The notes: generated from the sequence alone by a model not told the origin. Numbered from the stretch's first letter, positions 43,511 to 58,205 are shown. The stretch is 64,000 bases of DNA from Prochlorococcus marinus str. MIT 0917 (GCF_027359575.1 NZ_CP114784.1:929819-993818); one strand, 5' to 3'. Numbers and translations: made by a program.

Positions 43511-44246
43511 CCAAGTTAATAAAAACTTCAACGAAGCTGCATTAAGTTATAACGATTCAGCATCAATTCAAAAAAGTACTGCTTTAAAACTTGCAAAAAT
43601 ATGTTCTCATCATTCAATTAAACATGGACTATGGATTGATCTTGGCACTGGCACTGGACTACTCGCTCAATCATTAGAAGATCTACATCCAAACCAATAT
43701 GTAGTGAGATTGGATAATTCTAAAAAGATGCTTGATCAACATTCAGACAAGAGTGTTAAAAAACTTTGGGATTTAAATAATGGGTTACCTAAGTGGTCTG
43801 AAAAACCGAATTTATTAGCTTCAAGTTTTGTTTTACATTGGCTTAATCATCCACAAAAAAAACTTAAGGAATGGTTGAATTCTCTAAGTTTAGATGGATG
43901 GATTGCTTTAGCGATCCCAATAAAGGGAAGTTTTCCAGAATGGTCTGAAGCCGCAGAAAAGGCAAATTTAACATGTACGGCTCTTGATTTACCATCATAC
44001 GACTCACTAATTAGAGTCGTACCGAAACAAAGTATTTTATATAATAAAATTGAAGTTATCAAACAAACAGCGAAGAAGGCTACCTCTTTATTAAAACCGA
44101 TGATCAAGGTCGGAGCACAAAGTAGTCAGAAGGATCAATTAAGTGTTTCAGATTGGCGACATCTATTGTCTTTTTGGCCAATCTCCAACAAGGATAAACA
44201 AGTAAGCCTTAGTTGGTCAATTCAGTTTTTATTAATAAAGCGATGA
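43491..44246 (+). CDS. bioC: Malonyl-ACP O-methyltransferase BioC
   Basis: SAM-dependent methyltransferase, 251 residues, that masks malonyl-ACP as a methyl ester so fatty acid synthesis can build pimelate. VNKNFNEAALSYNDSASIQK is the BioC-type start, WIDLGTGTGLLAQSLE binds SAM, and SSFVLHWLNHPQKKLKEWL is motif III. ATG start inside the end of bioK. It couples to bioD through ATGA. Confidence 0.9.
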   Translation: MHKTWSSQVNKNFNEAALSYNDSASIQKSTALKLAKICSHHSIKHGLWIDLGTGTGLLAQSLEDLHPNQYVVRLDNSKKMLDQHSDKSVKKLWDLNNGLPKWSEKPNLLASSFVLHWLNHPQKKLKEWLNSLSLDGWIALAIPIKGSFPEWSEAAEKANLTCTALDLPSYDSLIRVVPKQSILYNKIEVIKQTAKKATSLLKPMIKVGAQSSQKDQLSVSDWRHLLSFWPISNKDKQVSLSWSIQFLLIKR

Positions 44247-44893
44247 GTGCTTTCAAAAAAAGAATTATTATCTGTGGTACAGATACAGATGTAGGTAAAA
44301 CGATAGTTAGTAGTTTTTTCGTTCAAGGTCTTAAAGGTATCTACTGGAAACCCATTCAAAGTGGAACAGAGGAAGGTACAGACACCCAAACTGTTTGCAA
44401 TCTCTTAAATCTTGAACCCAACCGCTATCTTTCTGAAAGATATAAATTCAAGGCTCCTGTCTCTCCTCATTGGGCTGCAGAGCAAGAGTCTGGTTTTATT
44501 GAACCAAGCAATTTAAAATTACCTGACTTAGATGAATTAATAATCATCGAGACTGCAGGTGGTTTAATGGTTCCTTTAAATCGGGATTGGTTACAAATAG
44601 ACCAATTAAAGGATTGGGGAGCACCAATAATTCTTGTAGCCAGGACCGGTCTTGGCACTCTCAATCACACCTTATTAAGTCTAGAAGCCTTGAAACATAG
44701 AAATTTAGATGTATTGGGAATAGTATTAAACGGCCCTTCACACAAAGACAATCCGAAGACTCTAGAGCAATTTGGAGATACTAAAATTCTTGCAAGTCTT
44801 CCTATCTTTGACGAAGTCAACGCAAAAGTACTTTCAGAAGAGTGGAATAAACAGCAATTAGATCAAAAGCTTAAAAAATACATTCGAAATTAA
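44243..44893 (+). CDS. bioD: Dethiobiotin synthetase
   Basis: ATP-dependent carboxylase closing the ureido ring, 217 residues. P-loop IICGTDTDVGKTIVSSFF (residues 8-25), KPIQSGTEEGTDT and IIETAGGLMVPL are typical. The ATG at 44243 overlaps the bioC stop as ATGA; a longer frame upstream lies within bioC and is discarded. bioA starts 78 bases downstream. Confidence 0.94.
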   Translation: MSAFKKRIIICGTDTDVGKTIVSSFFVQGLKGIYWKPIQSGTEEGTDTQTVCNLLNLEPNRYLSERYKFKAPVSPHWAAEQESGFIEPSNLKLPDLDELIIIETAGGLMVPLNRDWLQIDQLKDWGAPIILVARTGLGTLNHTLLSLEALKHRNLDVLGIVLNGPSHKDNPKTLEQFGDTKILASLPIFDEVNAKVLSEEWNKQQLDQKLKKYIRN

Positions 44894-44971
44894 AATTTTA
44901 TTTTTTTCTTAATCAAAAGATTATTTTGACTTCAATCAAGTTAAATGAATTAAGAGGGAAAACTAAATTTG

Positions 44972-46270
44972 ATGAATGAGAAAGAAAATTCAAATCAAAC
45001 TATTCAGAATCCTCATATATGGCCACCATTCACACAACTTACATCCTCTAAGCCTCAATTATTGGTTGAAAAAGCCAAAGGAGCCCTCTTATTTCCTAAA
45101 GGCAGAGCTCCAATAATCGATGGTATAAGTAGCTGGTGGGTCACTCTTCATGGTCATGCAAATGAATATATTGCTAAGGCTATCGCAACTCAAGCAGAGC
45201 AATTAGAACAAATTATCTTTGCAGATTTTACTCATCCTCAAGCTGAGCTATTAGCTAATCGACTAAGTAAATTAACAGGTCTAGAAAAGTTATTCTTTTC
45301 AGATAATGGCTCTACAGCAGTAGAAGTAGCTTTAAAAATGGCTCGTCAATGGTGGAAAAATAAAGGTGACAATAGATCTCAAATCATTGCATTCGAAGGT
45401 GCCTACCATGGAGATACATTTGGAGCAATGGCAGTAGGCGAACGAAATATATTTAGCGAGCCTTTTGATCAAATGCTATTTCCTGTTAGTAGAGTCCCTT
45501 GGCCTGAGACATGGTGGGGCGATGAAAATTTTGAAAGACGAGAAAAGGAGGTTTTAGAAACCCTTGATCAGCTCTTGAAGACACCAACTATTGCAGTAAT
45601 TCTTGAGCCATTAGTGCAAGGGGCTGGAGGGATGCGAATGGTTCGTTCAGAATTTTTAGTTGAAGTGGAAAAAAGAATTCGTCAGGCTAATTCTTTACTA
45701 ATTACAGATGAAGTATTAACTGGCTTTGGAAGGTGTGGAGAACTATTCGCTTTTCAAAGAGCAGGATTAAAACCAGACCTTATATCACTCTCAAAAGGGT
45801 TAACTGGTGGATTCCTACCGATGGGAGTGACTATGTCAAGCAAAAGGATTTCTGAAGGTTTCCTGGGAGAAGATCCTAAGCAAACTTTCTGGCATGGTCA
45901 TAGTTTCACAGCTAACCCCTTAGGCTGTGCAGCTGCAAATGCAAGCTTAGATCTTTTAGAAAACTCCCCTCAAAAATATTTGGATTTTGAGTCACGTCAT
46001 CTACCTCATCTCCAAACAATAGTTAAAGATCCAAGAATTGAATGTCCAAGAATTACAGGAACCATTGCTGCTTTTAATATTAAAGTGAAAGGTAAAAAAG
46101 GGTATTTAAGTTACGTTGGGAAAATCATGAAAGCAAGTGCATTGAGTGTTGGTGTTTTCATTAGGCCATTAGGAGATGTAGTTTATCTAATGCCACCACT
46201 CTGTATCACCGATGAAGAACTAGAAAAATGCTATTTTGGAATCCAAGAGGGGTTAAATTCCCTATTCTAG
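44972..46270 (+). CDS. bioA: Adenosylmethionine-8-amino-7-oxononanoate aminotransferase
   Basis: PLP aminotransferase converting KAPA to DAPA, 432 residues. IWPPFTQL at the N-terminus and ISSWWVTLHGHANEYI are BioA-specific; FEGAYHGDTFGAMAVG and the PLP lysine in SLSKGLTGGFLPMG are present. ATG 44972 is preferred to the adjacent upstream TTG; GAGGG lies about 14 bases before it. bioB, needed for the final step, is not in the window. Confidence 0.95.
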   Translation: MNEKENSNQTIQNPHIWPPFTQLTSSKPQLLVEKAKGALLFPKGRAPIIDGISSWWVTLHGHANEYIAKAIATQAEQLEQIIFADFTHPQAELLANRLSKLTGLEKLFFSDNGSTAVEVALKMARQWWKNKGDNRSQIIAFEGAYHGDTFGAMAVGERNIFSEPFDQMLFPVSRVPWPETWWGDENFERREKEVLETLDQLLKTPTIAVILEPLVQGAGGMRMVRSEFLVEVEKRIRQANSLLITDEVLTGFGRCGELFAFQRAGLKPDLISLSKGLTGGFLPMGVTMSSKRISEGFLGEDPKQTFWHGHSFTANPLGCAAANASLDLLENSPQKYLDFESRHLPHLQTIVKDPRIECPRITGTIAAFNIKVKGKKGYLSYVGKIMKASALSVGVFIRPLGDVVYLMPPLCITDEELEKCYFGIQEGLNSLF

Positions 46271-46322
46271 AATTTTTCTTATCAAGTTTCTAAGCGCTTA
46301 GCTATATAATTATTGCCTTAAA

Positions 46323-46769
46323 TTAAGATTGCATCAGCCAACTTGGAACAAAATTCAAGTTTCCGCCTCTTAAAAAAGCAATAAGCACACCTAATGCAAG
46401 GCTCAAGAAAATGGAGGTAATTAAAAGAAGAAGCGAAAACAGTTCTCCTCCTGATAATGGTCTCCTAACTCCTATCGATTTTGAAAATTGTACAGGTTGT
46501 ATCTTCTCTAAATAAGTTTCATTTTTCTGCCTTATAAGATTATTCTCTTTTTCAATAAATAAGTCATAGTTTGCCCTTAAGACAGGATCACTTAATAAAT
46601 CATAAGCCTCACAAACATTTTGGAATTGCCTTGTCGCTTCATCACTTGGCAAAGATGTCGTATCCGGATGAAGTTGCTTACTTAATTGATGGAAAGCTTT
46701 TCTAAGCTCTGCGTTATTAGCAGAGGTAGCAACACCAAGCAGTTCGTAACAATTAGAGGAAGGGGTCAA
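46323..46769 (-). CDS. Membrane-anchored J-domain protein
   Basis: DnaJ-like protein, 148 residues. The N-terminal J domain (about 7-70) has the Hsp70-stimulating HPD at 34-36. No Gly/Phe or zinc-finger region follows; instead a hydrophobic helix (LFSLLLLITSIFLSLALGVL, about 110-130) near the C-terminus anchors it to a membrane. TTG start without a clear ribosome site. Probably recruits an Hsp70 to the membrane; which one is unknown. It converges on bioA. Confidence 0.85.
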   Translation of the reverse strand: MTPSSNCYELLGVATSANNAELRKAFHQLSKQLHPDTTSLPSDEATRQFQNVCEAYDLLSDPVLRANYDLFIEKENNLIRQKNETYLEKIQPVQFSKSIGVRRPLSGGELFSLLLLITSIFLSLALGVLIAFLRGGNLNFVPSWLMQS

Positions 46770-46847
46770 CTAAAGAAAATATGATCTAATAATGTATAGA
46801 TTTTATATAAATATCTCAGGACTGACTATTTCAAAAAACAATTTAAA

Positions 46848-47594
46848 ATGTCTGCTGATAAAAACAACAAAAAAGCAAATCATCTCACGATATGGAATGA
46901 GCTTAAATGGGTGCCGAGTGAAAAACAATTAGCTCAATTTATCCATTTACAAGAGTTACTTAAAGAATGGAATAAGAAGACCAACCTTACTCGCTTAGTT
47001 GATGGAGATGATTTCTGGACTGCACAAGTATGTGACAGTTTGTTGCCACTGCATAAAGAACTTCAGCACCCTGAACTTTCTCATAAATACATAGATATTG
47101 GTTCTGGCTGTGGATTTCCTGGTATAGCCATAGCTATAGCAATGCCAAATTCAAATATTACTCTTTTAGATTCTTCAAGTAAAAAAACGACTTTTCTGAA
47201 AGAAGTTTCTAAAGAAATTGGATTGAATTCTCGTATAACAGTCGTAACTGAACGAGCTGAGACAGCAGGAAGGGATCCAATCCTTCGAAGTAATTTTGAC
47301 TATGCCATTGCAAGAGCAGTTGCTTCTGCAAATGTAGTAGCAGAATATCTGGTGCCTTTTTTAAATTCGACAGGTCAAGCACTCATATTTAAAGGAGGGT
47401 GGAGCGAAGCAGAGCAACAAATACTAAAAAAAGCTTTAACTGAACTAAATGCAAAGATCCAACGAACACATGAATTCGTACTCCCTAATAATCGCGGTAT
47501 TAGGAATATTATTAGGATTAGTTCTCTTAATAAATGTCCCAATCAATATCCAAGATCTATCGGCAAACCCAAAAAACAGCCTTTAGGTTACTAA
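46848..47594 (+). CDS. rsmG: 16S rRNA (guanine-527-N7) methyltransferase RsmG
   Basis: SAM-dependent 16S rRNA methyltransferase, 248 residues. WNKKTNLTRLVDGDDFW, YIDIGSGCGFPGIAIAIAMP (SAM site) and TLLDSSSKKTTFL are family motifs, and the region FDYAIARAVASANVVAEYL is conserved. ATG start. Its 3' end overlaps the convergent aldo/keto reductase gene by four bases. Confidence 0.94.
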   Translation: MSADKNNKKANHLTIWNELKWVPSEKQLAQFIHLQELLKEWNKKTNLTRLVDGDDFWTAQVCDSLLPLHKELQHPELSHKYIDIGSGCGFPGIAIAIAMPNSNITLLDSSSKKTTFLKEVSKEIGLNSRITVVTERAETAGRDPILRSNFDYAIARAVASANVVAEYLVPFLNSTGQALIFKGGWSEAEQQILKKALTELNAKIQRTHEFVLPNNRGIRNIIRISSLNKCPNQYPRSIGKPKKQPLGY

Positions 47595-48817
47595 ACCCCC
47601 CATAATCTATCTCTTCTTTCTCCCCCCAATCTGTTTTTCAATTTTCTAAGTATGAAAGGTATTTCAGATCTCCACGGGCTATTAATCAAAACTTTTTTCA
47701 AGTCATCCTCGCTCACTTCACAATCCAAACAATCTGCGTTTGAGCCTGGGAACCAATGTCCTCCTCTGCCTAAAAGACCATAACGATCTTTAGCAAAGCT
47801 TTCCATATCCCAAGCCTCTAATAAATTATTTAGCCATAGCAGAACAGGAATATTAATCTCTCCTGGAGTTTGGTCCCAACAAGGTAAACCTATTTTCCAG
47901 GTAGTCAACCATGACTCTCCAAGCGACTTGCATGAGGCATCAAATAATCTTTTATCTATAGTATTAATCAAATCATGCATTATATCCAGTTTAGAGATTG
48001 CACCTAAATGAATATCTAGATCTTCAGGCTTTGAAGCTCCAACACTTAATGTATGAATTCTTTTGTCACTCAAACAGAATAGATCATTAAATTCTATTGG
48101 ATGCAAAGGGCTACATAAATCCAAAAGTTTCAACGACGGTGTATGTAAGTGACCTCCCTTATCAGTAGGACTTATAATAAAAACCCCCATATCATTAGCA
48201 TCCGCAGCTTGTAAAGCTCTTTCGTTTTCCTGACGAATGAAATACCAATGCAAATTAACATAATCAAAAAATCCTGTTTCAATTGTTTTAATTATCAATT
48301 CAACGTTTGCATGAGTTGAGAAACCAACATGACCAACAAGACCATCTTTTTGCCAACGACGAACAACCTCTAGACATCCATTAGGACGAATAGTCATATC
48401 TAAGTGCTCAGGAAGATTAATACCATGAATAGCTAATAAATCTATTTTCTTGGAACCTAATCTACTCATACTTAACTCAAGTTCTTGCTCAAATATAGAA
48501 GGATCAATATTTGGTGGTATTTTCGTTTGTAATATTCTTTTTGGGTCATCGATTTGGCCGAAGGCCCAGCCTATCTGACGTTCTGATGTTCCATAATGAC
48601 GAGCAGTTTCTATATGATGCATACCTTTTTGAGACGCATGCTTAATGGTTTTTTGCAAGATCTCTTGTTCTTGATTATTAATCTCTCTAGGATCTAAATC
48701 CTTCCAGCTTTGTTGAAAGCGCATCCCTCCAAGAGATAAAACTGGCATCTGAATTTCTGTACGCCCAAATCTTCTTCTAGGTATTGAATTGTTTTTACTA
48801 TCTTTAATTCTTGCCAC
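47591..48817 (-). CDS. Aldo/keto reductase family oxidoreductase
   Basis: 408-residue member of the aldo/keto reductase superfamily. RRRFGRTEIQMPVLSLGGMR starts the barrel; HIETARHYGTSERQIG carries the catalytic Tyr, and DLLAIHGINLPE and GHVGFSTHANVELI fit strands 4-6. The extension after about 330 ends GSNADCLDCEVSEDDL, with a single C-x2-C where related proteins have a ferredoxin-like iron-sulfur motif. A ferredoxin gene lies 15 bases upstream on the same strand, so the pair may work together. Substrate unknown. Confidence 0.85.
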   Translation of the reverse strand: MARIKDSKNNSIPRRRFGRTEIQMPVLSLGGMRFQQSWKDLDPREINNQEQEILQKTIKHASQKGMHHIETARHYGTSERQIGWAFGQIDDPKRILQTKIPPNIDPSIFEQELELSMSRLGSKKIDLLAIHGINLPEHLDMTIRPNGCLEVVRRWQKDGLVGHVGFSTHANVELIIKTIETGFFDYVNLHWYFIRQENERALQAADANDMGVFIISPTDKGGHLHTPSLKLLDLCSPLHPIEFNDLFCLSDKRIHTLSVGASKPEDLDIHLGAISKLDIMHDLINTIDKRLFDASCKSLGESWLTTWKIGLPCWDQTPGEINIPVLLWLNNLLEAWDMESFAKDRYGLLGRGGHWFPGSNADCLDCEVSEDDLKKVLINSPWRSEIPFILRKLKNRLGGERRDRLWGV

Positions 48818-48832
48818 TTCTATATTTCAAAA

Positions 48833-49252
48833 TCAAGTAACCGGTGGTAAACCTAAATTCCTAAAATGATGATTTTTTATAACTTCTTCCAGTTTAATTA
48901 AGTCTTCAAAAGAAACCCAATCTATGCAATCGACAGGGCAGGTATCAATTGCTTCTTGTATTAATTCATCACTATCTCCATCTTGCCTAAAAGCTCTTGC
49001 TCGCCCTTGTTCTGGCTCCATTGCAAAAGTGTTAGTAGCAACTGAACTGCAGTATGTACAGCCGATGCATTTCCTCTCATCAACCCAAACTGCTTTTTCC
49101 CTTAACTTCCCTCCAAGGACTGGATCTCTACCACTAAGCTCAAAATCTTCATTATTAGGTGCTTCGTATGCAACATTTGGATCATAAATATCATTTGAAG
49201 GCTGATATTCAATAGACCTAGTTTCAAAAGCAGCTCTAGGATCAAAAGTCAA
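48833..49252 (-). CDS. [4Fe-4S] ferredoxin
   Basis: Soluble electron carrier of 139 residues. The cluster ligands lie in DERKCIGCTYCSSVA (C-x2-C-x2-C) and DTCPVDCIDWVSFEDL, near residues 61-67 and 109-113. About 50 residues precede the cluster region and have no recognisable domain (YDPNVAYEAPNNEDFELSGR). ATG start. It is flanked by ycf35 upstream and the aldo/keto reductase downstream, all on one strand, consistent with a shared redox function. A plant-type [2Fe-2S] protein is excluded by the ligand spacing. Confidence 0.9.
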   Translation of the reverse strand: MTFDPRAAFETRSIEYQPSNDIYDPNVAYEAPNNEDFELSGRDPVLGGKLREKAVWVDERKCIGCTYCSSVATNTFAMEPEQGRARAFRQDGDSDELIQEAIDTCPVDCIDWVSFEDLIKLEEVIKNHHFRNLGLPPVT

Positions 49253-49266
49253 TTTTCAAAACAGTC

Positions 49267-49659
49267 TTAGGAATCCCAACGAGTAACTACCAATTCAATT
49301 GATCCATCTAAATTTTGCTTTTGCTCAGACACTTGAAATCCTTCTTGAGAAGTTGAATCAAGAACAGTGTTTAGAGCATAACGTTGAGTGACCTGAGCTA
49401 AAAATCTCTCAATTGGTATTGATTGTTTCCAGAGATCAAGGTCAGTTACAAGTTCATATGATTTTGAGCCTTCATTCCAACGAAATCCAATGTCTGCTCC
49501 TTTACTCATCTGAACAGTCATTTGAGCTTTTACCGTTTGACCTCTATAACCTCTAACTAGATTTTCACCTTCGTTGGGGACATAACCTAAGTCTATTAGA
49601 GCCTGTTTAAGGAACTCTTTCTTACGAAGTTGAGTTTTGACTGTGCTGAAATGTGACAT
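49267..49659 (-). CDS. ycf35: Ycf35 family protein (DUF1257)
   Basis: Conserved in cyanobacteria and red-algal plastids, 130 residues, function unassigned. MSHFSTVKTQLRKKEFLKQA, ADIGFRWNEGSKSYELVTD and ERFLAQVTQRYALNTVL are hallmark segments. ATG start, overlapping the DUF2997 stop by one base; the ferredoxin gene follows after 14 bases. The three-gene order is a recurring cyanobacterial cluster as far as I know. Confidence 0.92.
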   Translation of the reverse strand: MSHFSTVKTQLRKKEFLKQALIDLGYVPNEGENLVRGYRGQTVKAQMTVQMSKGADIGFRWNEGSKSYELVTDLDLWKQSIPIERFLAQVTQRYALNTVLDSTSQEGFQVSEQKQNLDGSIELVVTRWDS

Positions 49660-49862
49660 CAGTGGATTTCTGCAGTAATTGTCTGTTTTTGAACGTTTTC
49701 ACGAAGAAAGGTATCAGAGGTTGGCTCTCTCCTTTCAACGGTGCCTAAGGCTTCCTCAAGCTTCTCAGTTAAATCAATACATGCCTCACCAATAAGACCT
49801 TCAACGGTTTCTTCAACACGTCCATCTTGTCGGATTTTAAAGCGCAATGTGCGTTGTGGCAT
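49659..49862 (-). CDS. DUF2997 family protein
   Basis: Small protein of 67 residues, RTLRFKIRQDGRVEETVEGL followed by GEACIDLTEKLEEALGTVE, the DUF2997 pattern. Its partner ycf35 starts one base into its stop codon, so the two are translationally coupled. ATG start. No catalytic residues are evident; function unknown, probably shared with Ycf35. Confidence 0.88.
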   Translation of the reverse strand: MPQRTLRFKIRQDGRVEETVEGLIGEACIDLTEKLEEALGTVERREPTSDTFLRENVQKQTITAEIH

Positions 49863-49951
49863 AAAATTGAAGCCCTAAGTCACGCATGATATAGAAAAAA
49901 ACTCTAGAAACGCGAATTATTAATTACAACGAATTGTTTTTGTACCAAAAA

Positions 49952-50761
49952 TTAAACCAATTGACCATCATCAATCAGTGATTTTAATTTTTTTTGTACC
50001 TCTGGATTATCCAATTGCTCCAAAGCTGTCCTGGCCTCATACCTGACAGAAGGCTCTCTATCATTTAATAAAACAGAAATAAAAGTTTCTACTATTTGAA
50101 TTTGGATTCCCGGACTCAAAAGTTCATAAAGGCGGCCTAAAGACCAAATACAGTTACTTCTAACTATTGGTTCACCATCTACTTGCAAACTTTCAAGTAA
50201 TTGATTCGCTGCTGGGGAAGAGCTCTCTGCTGAATTTAGTCCAACCTCTGCCAAAGAGCTGGATGCCCATAATCTCACGGCAGCGACATCTTGTTTTAAT
50301 GCATTAATCAGAGGTTCTAGTACTGGAGCGTCAGTGTAATTGCCGAGACTCCATGCAGTAGCTTTACGCACATAAGCGTTACTATCAAATCTCAATAAAT
50401 GCAACAGAAGATCTATAGCTTGTGGACAAGGATTTCTCCCTAAAGCATAAACAGCACTCATCCTGACGACAGGAGATGGCTCGTCAAGTAAAGGCAATAA
50501 GAATGGCAGAGCTCTCGGGTCTCTATGTTCGCAAAAGACTCTTAAGCCCTGGAGTCTCTCATTATTTCCGGATTGCAGCCATTTCAACGCAACATCACAT
50601 TCTTTTGATGAATTCCATTGCTCTCCATCAATTTTATCTAATTCAATTTCATCTAAAGGATCTCCTGCCAATTGAGCAGCTAATTCTCTAGCCAAAAGAT
50701 CAGGGTCTATGGCCAAATTAGCCAACCCTTTTTCACTTAATTTTTGATTTTCATCATTCAT
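49952..50761 (-). CDS. HEAT-repeat protein (PBS lyase-like repeats)
   Basis: 269-residue protein built from five or so HEAT-like helical repeats between about 70 and 265: PSPVVRMSAVYALGRNPCPQ, NAYVRKATAWSLGNY, AAVRLWASSSLAEVGL, PIVRSNCIWSLGRLY, PSVRYEARTALEQLD. Such repeats occur in CpcE/NblB-type phycobilin lyases and in unrelated scaffolds. Prochlorococcus lacks phycobilisomes, so a lyase role is not implied. ATG start. A protein-protein interaction role is the safe call. Confidence 0.85.
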   Translation of the reverse strand: MNDENQKLSEKGLANLAIDPDLLARELAAQLAGDPLDEIELDKIDGEQWNSSKECDVALKWLQSGNNERLQGLRVFCEHRDPRALPFLLPLLDEPSPVVRMSAVYALGRNPCPQAIDLLLHLLRFDSNAYVRKATAWSLGNYTDAPVLEPLINALKQDVAAVRLWASSSLAEVGLNSAESSSPAANQLLESLQVDGEPIVRSNCIWSLGRLYELLSPGIQIQIVETFISVLLNDREPSVRYEARTALEQLDNPEVQKKLKSLIDDGQLV

Positions 50762-50784
50762 AGCTCTGACAGAGGAAGAGCAAA

Positions 50785-50910
50785 CTAATTAATTGGTGCT
50801 GGAGCAAGCATATCCCCGGGGAGCCATATACGAGCGCTAACAGCGAACAAAGCAACAGCAAAAAGAGCAACAATCAAAATAGGGAAAAGAGTTGTTCGTA
50901 AAAAACCCAA
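50785..50910 (-). CDS. 41-residue single-span membrane protein
   Basis: A short frame beginning with TTG encodes a hydrophobic helix (LFPILIVALFAVALFAVSAR) and the ending IWLPGDMLAPAPIN. The layout, one membrane span then a Pro-rich tail, looks like a genuine small photosynthesis- or membrane-associated peptide. It lies 23 bases upstream of the HEAT-repeat gene on the same strand, so they could be co-expressed. There is no obvious ribosome site. Name and partner unknown. Confidence 0.55.
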   Translation of the reverse strand: MGFLRTTLFPILIVALFAVALFAVSARIWLPGDMLAPAPIN

Positions 50911-50960
50911 AGTTACAAATTAATTAGAATTCTATTCTGCTCTAAATTTTGACCATTTGG

Positions 50961-52727
50961 CTATCGAGGGTCAACTTTTTGAGTCATTAGTTTTGTTTTC
51001 TTAATTAAAAACACACAGCTCACAAAAATTAAAAGCGCAATCCAAGCGCTCCTTTCTTGATGCAATAAGAAAGCCCCAATGCTAATTAATCCACCATAGA
51101 GAATTCCTGAGGCTAAAACGAATCGAGATCCAATCAAAGAAAAATTGTCAACCGGATTGATATTCAGACTTTTCCTTATTGTTTTCCAACCAGGACCTGG
51201 GGGGTTTACCTGCATCACAAATTGATTGAGTGTCTCCTCAGACTCTGGCTCAGTAAAAAATAAAGTAAGCAACCAAATTACAGCAGTAAATGAAGTGGTA
51301 AATAAGAGTCTTTTTCCAAAATCTTCAATTATAAAATAGGGCGAGACTGAGGTAATTAAGCCTATAAAAAAACCACTCAACATTGCGGAAAGCTCCGCTA
51401 GAGCATTAACTCGCCACCAAAACCACCGAAGAACAAGGACAGCACCTGGTCCTGTACCTATTGCAATAACAAGTCTAAACATTGAACCAATACTGTTACT
51501 AAATAGAGCCGTGACGACTCCAATTAGCAGCAATAAAATACTTGCAACCTGGCCTATAAGAATCATTTCTTTAGGGCCAGCCGATGGCCTCACAAATCTT
51601 TTATATAAATCATGAGCAAGATAACTTGCTCCCCAATTAATTGAAGTACTTACGGTACTCATAAATGCAGCAACCAATGAAACCACGACTAATCCAAGTC
51701 CAACAGGTGGCAAATATGTAATAGCGAGGTTTGGATAACTTAATTCCCAGTCAGCTTGTTGAGGCAAGAGAACTAAACCAGCCAAGCCAACTAAAATCCA
51801 AAGCCAACTACGAATAAGATAATTAACAATTAAAAAAACTATTCCTGCCAAAGTTGCTTGTTTTTCATCTTTAGTAGCCAATAAACGCTGAATAAATTCC
51901 CCACCACCATCACTACGTCTAAAACTCCACCACTGTAAAGAAATAAAAGCGAAAAAAGTAGTAATACTTATTCCTGAACTATCCAACCACTTGAAACCAT
52001 CTTTATTAAATGTCCATGGAAATAAAGAAAGGAGCTCAGGTCGATCTAATGCCTCTAACTTTGTTAATAATTCGGTCATACCACCTGAAGCATCAAGCGC
52101 TACAAAGCAAACAGCAAACGCGCCTAAAAGAGCTAATACAAGTTGTATAAAATCATTTACCACTACTGCCCAAAGGCCACCTACAACAGTGTAAACAAGC
52201 AAAAACAAAGCAACTAAAAACATTAGAAGTATCGTGTCAGTAAAGGGGCCAAACACAATATGTCCATCCACGACACCTAATGATTCAGCCACTTTACGCA
52301 TTGCCAGAAATGCATAACCAATCCCAATACAATTAATCGGAACAGAAAGCAAGAAAGCTTTTATACCTCTTAAATAAGCAGCTGATTTGCCCCCATAACG
52401 TAATTCAGTGAAGGCAGCATCAGTTAATACTCCACTACGCCTCCAAAGTGGAGCGAATACAACTGTCATAGCCACATGTGCAAGTCCAAAACTCCACCAC
52501 TCCCAGTTTCCGGCCAAGCCTCTAGTTCCAATAATGCCTGCCACATAAAGAGGAGTATCAATCGAGAACGTTGTTGCAGCCATAGACATACCTGCAAGCA
52601 AACCATTCAGACGACGGCCCGCAACAAAATAGTCTGCCTCATTATGATTTTTTAGAGATATATAAATCCCCAATACCAAAGAAAATATTAAATAAAGAAA
52701 TAAAATAAACCAATCAATAACACTCAT
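50961..52727 (-). CDS. Sodium:solute symporter family protein
   Basis: Membrane transporter of 588 residues, about 13 hydrophobic helices, SSS family. VIDWFILFLYLIFSLVLGIY is the first helix; EADYFVAGRRLNGLLAGMSM and ATTFSIDTPLYVAGI match the family N-terminus, and FMSTVSTSINWGASYLAHDL is the conserved sodium-site region near 360. The C-terminus is long and hydrophobic. ATG start. Substrate cannot be told from sequence; choices in this family include sugars, amino acids and organic acids. Confidence 0.9.
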   Translation of the reverse strand: MSVIDWFILFLYLIFSLVLGIYISLKNHNEADYFVAGRRLNGLLAGMSMAATTFSIDTPLYVAGIIGTRGLAGNWEWWSFGLAHVAMTVVFAPLWRRSGVLTDAAFTELRYGGKSAAYLRGIKAFLLSVPINCIGIGYAFLAMRKVAESLGVVDGHIVFGPFTDTILLMFLVALFLLVYTVVGGLWAVVVNDFIQLVLALLGAFAVCFVALDASGGMTELLTKLEALDRPELLSLFPWTFNKDGFKWLDSSGISITTFFAFISLQWWSFRRSDGGGEFIQRLLATKDEKQATLAGIVFLIVNYLIRSWLWILVGLAGLVLLPQQADWELSYPNLAITYLPPVGLGLVVVSLVAAFMSTVSTSINWGASYLAHDLYKRFVRPSAGPKEMILIGQVASILLLLIGVVTALFSNSIGSMFRLVIAIGTGPGAVLVLRWFWWRVNALAELSAMLSGFFIGLITSVSPYFIIEDFGKRLLFTTSFTAVIWLLTLFFTEPESEETLNQFVMQVNPPGPGWKTIRKSLNINPVDNFSLIGSRFVLASGILYGGLISIGAFLLHQERSAWIALLIFVSCVFLIKKTKLMTQKVDPR

Positions 52728-52757
52728 AAGATCTCACAAATCATATTTTTTTCTTGC

Positions 52758-53995
<1,238 letters not shown>

Positions 53996-54050
53996 TTAAA
54001 GTAGAAGAACTAAATATTAGAAAGTTTATAAGAACATTGTAGAGATTCAT

Positions 54051-58202
<4,152 letters not shown>

Positions 58203-58205
58203 TTA

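Noticed and set aside
46290-46301. Perfect palindrome CTAAGCGCTTAG between bioA and the J-protein gene
   Set aside because: Too short, no loop and no T-run; not usable as a terminator and no known operator match.
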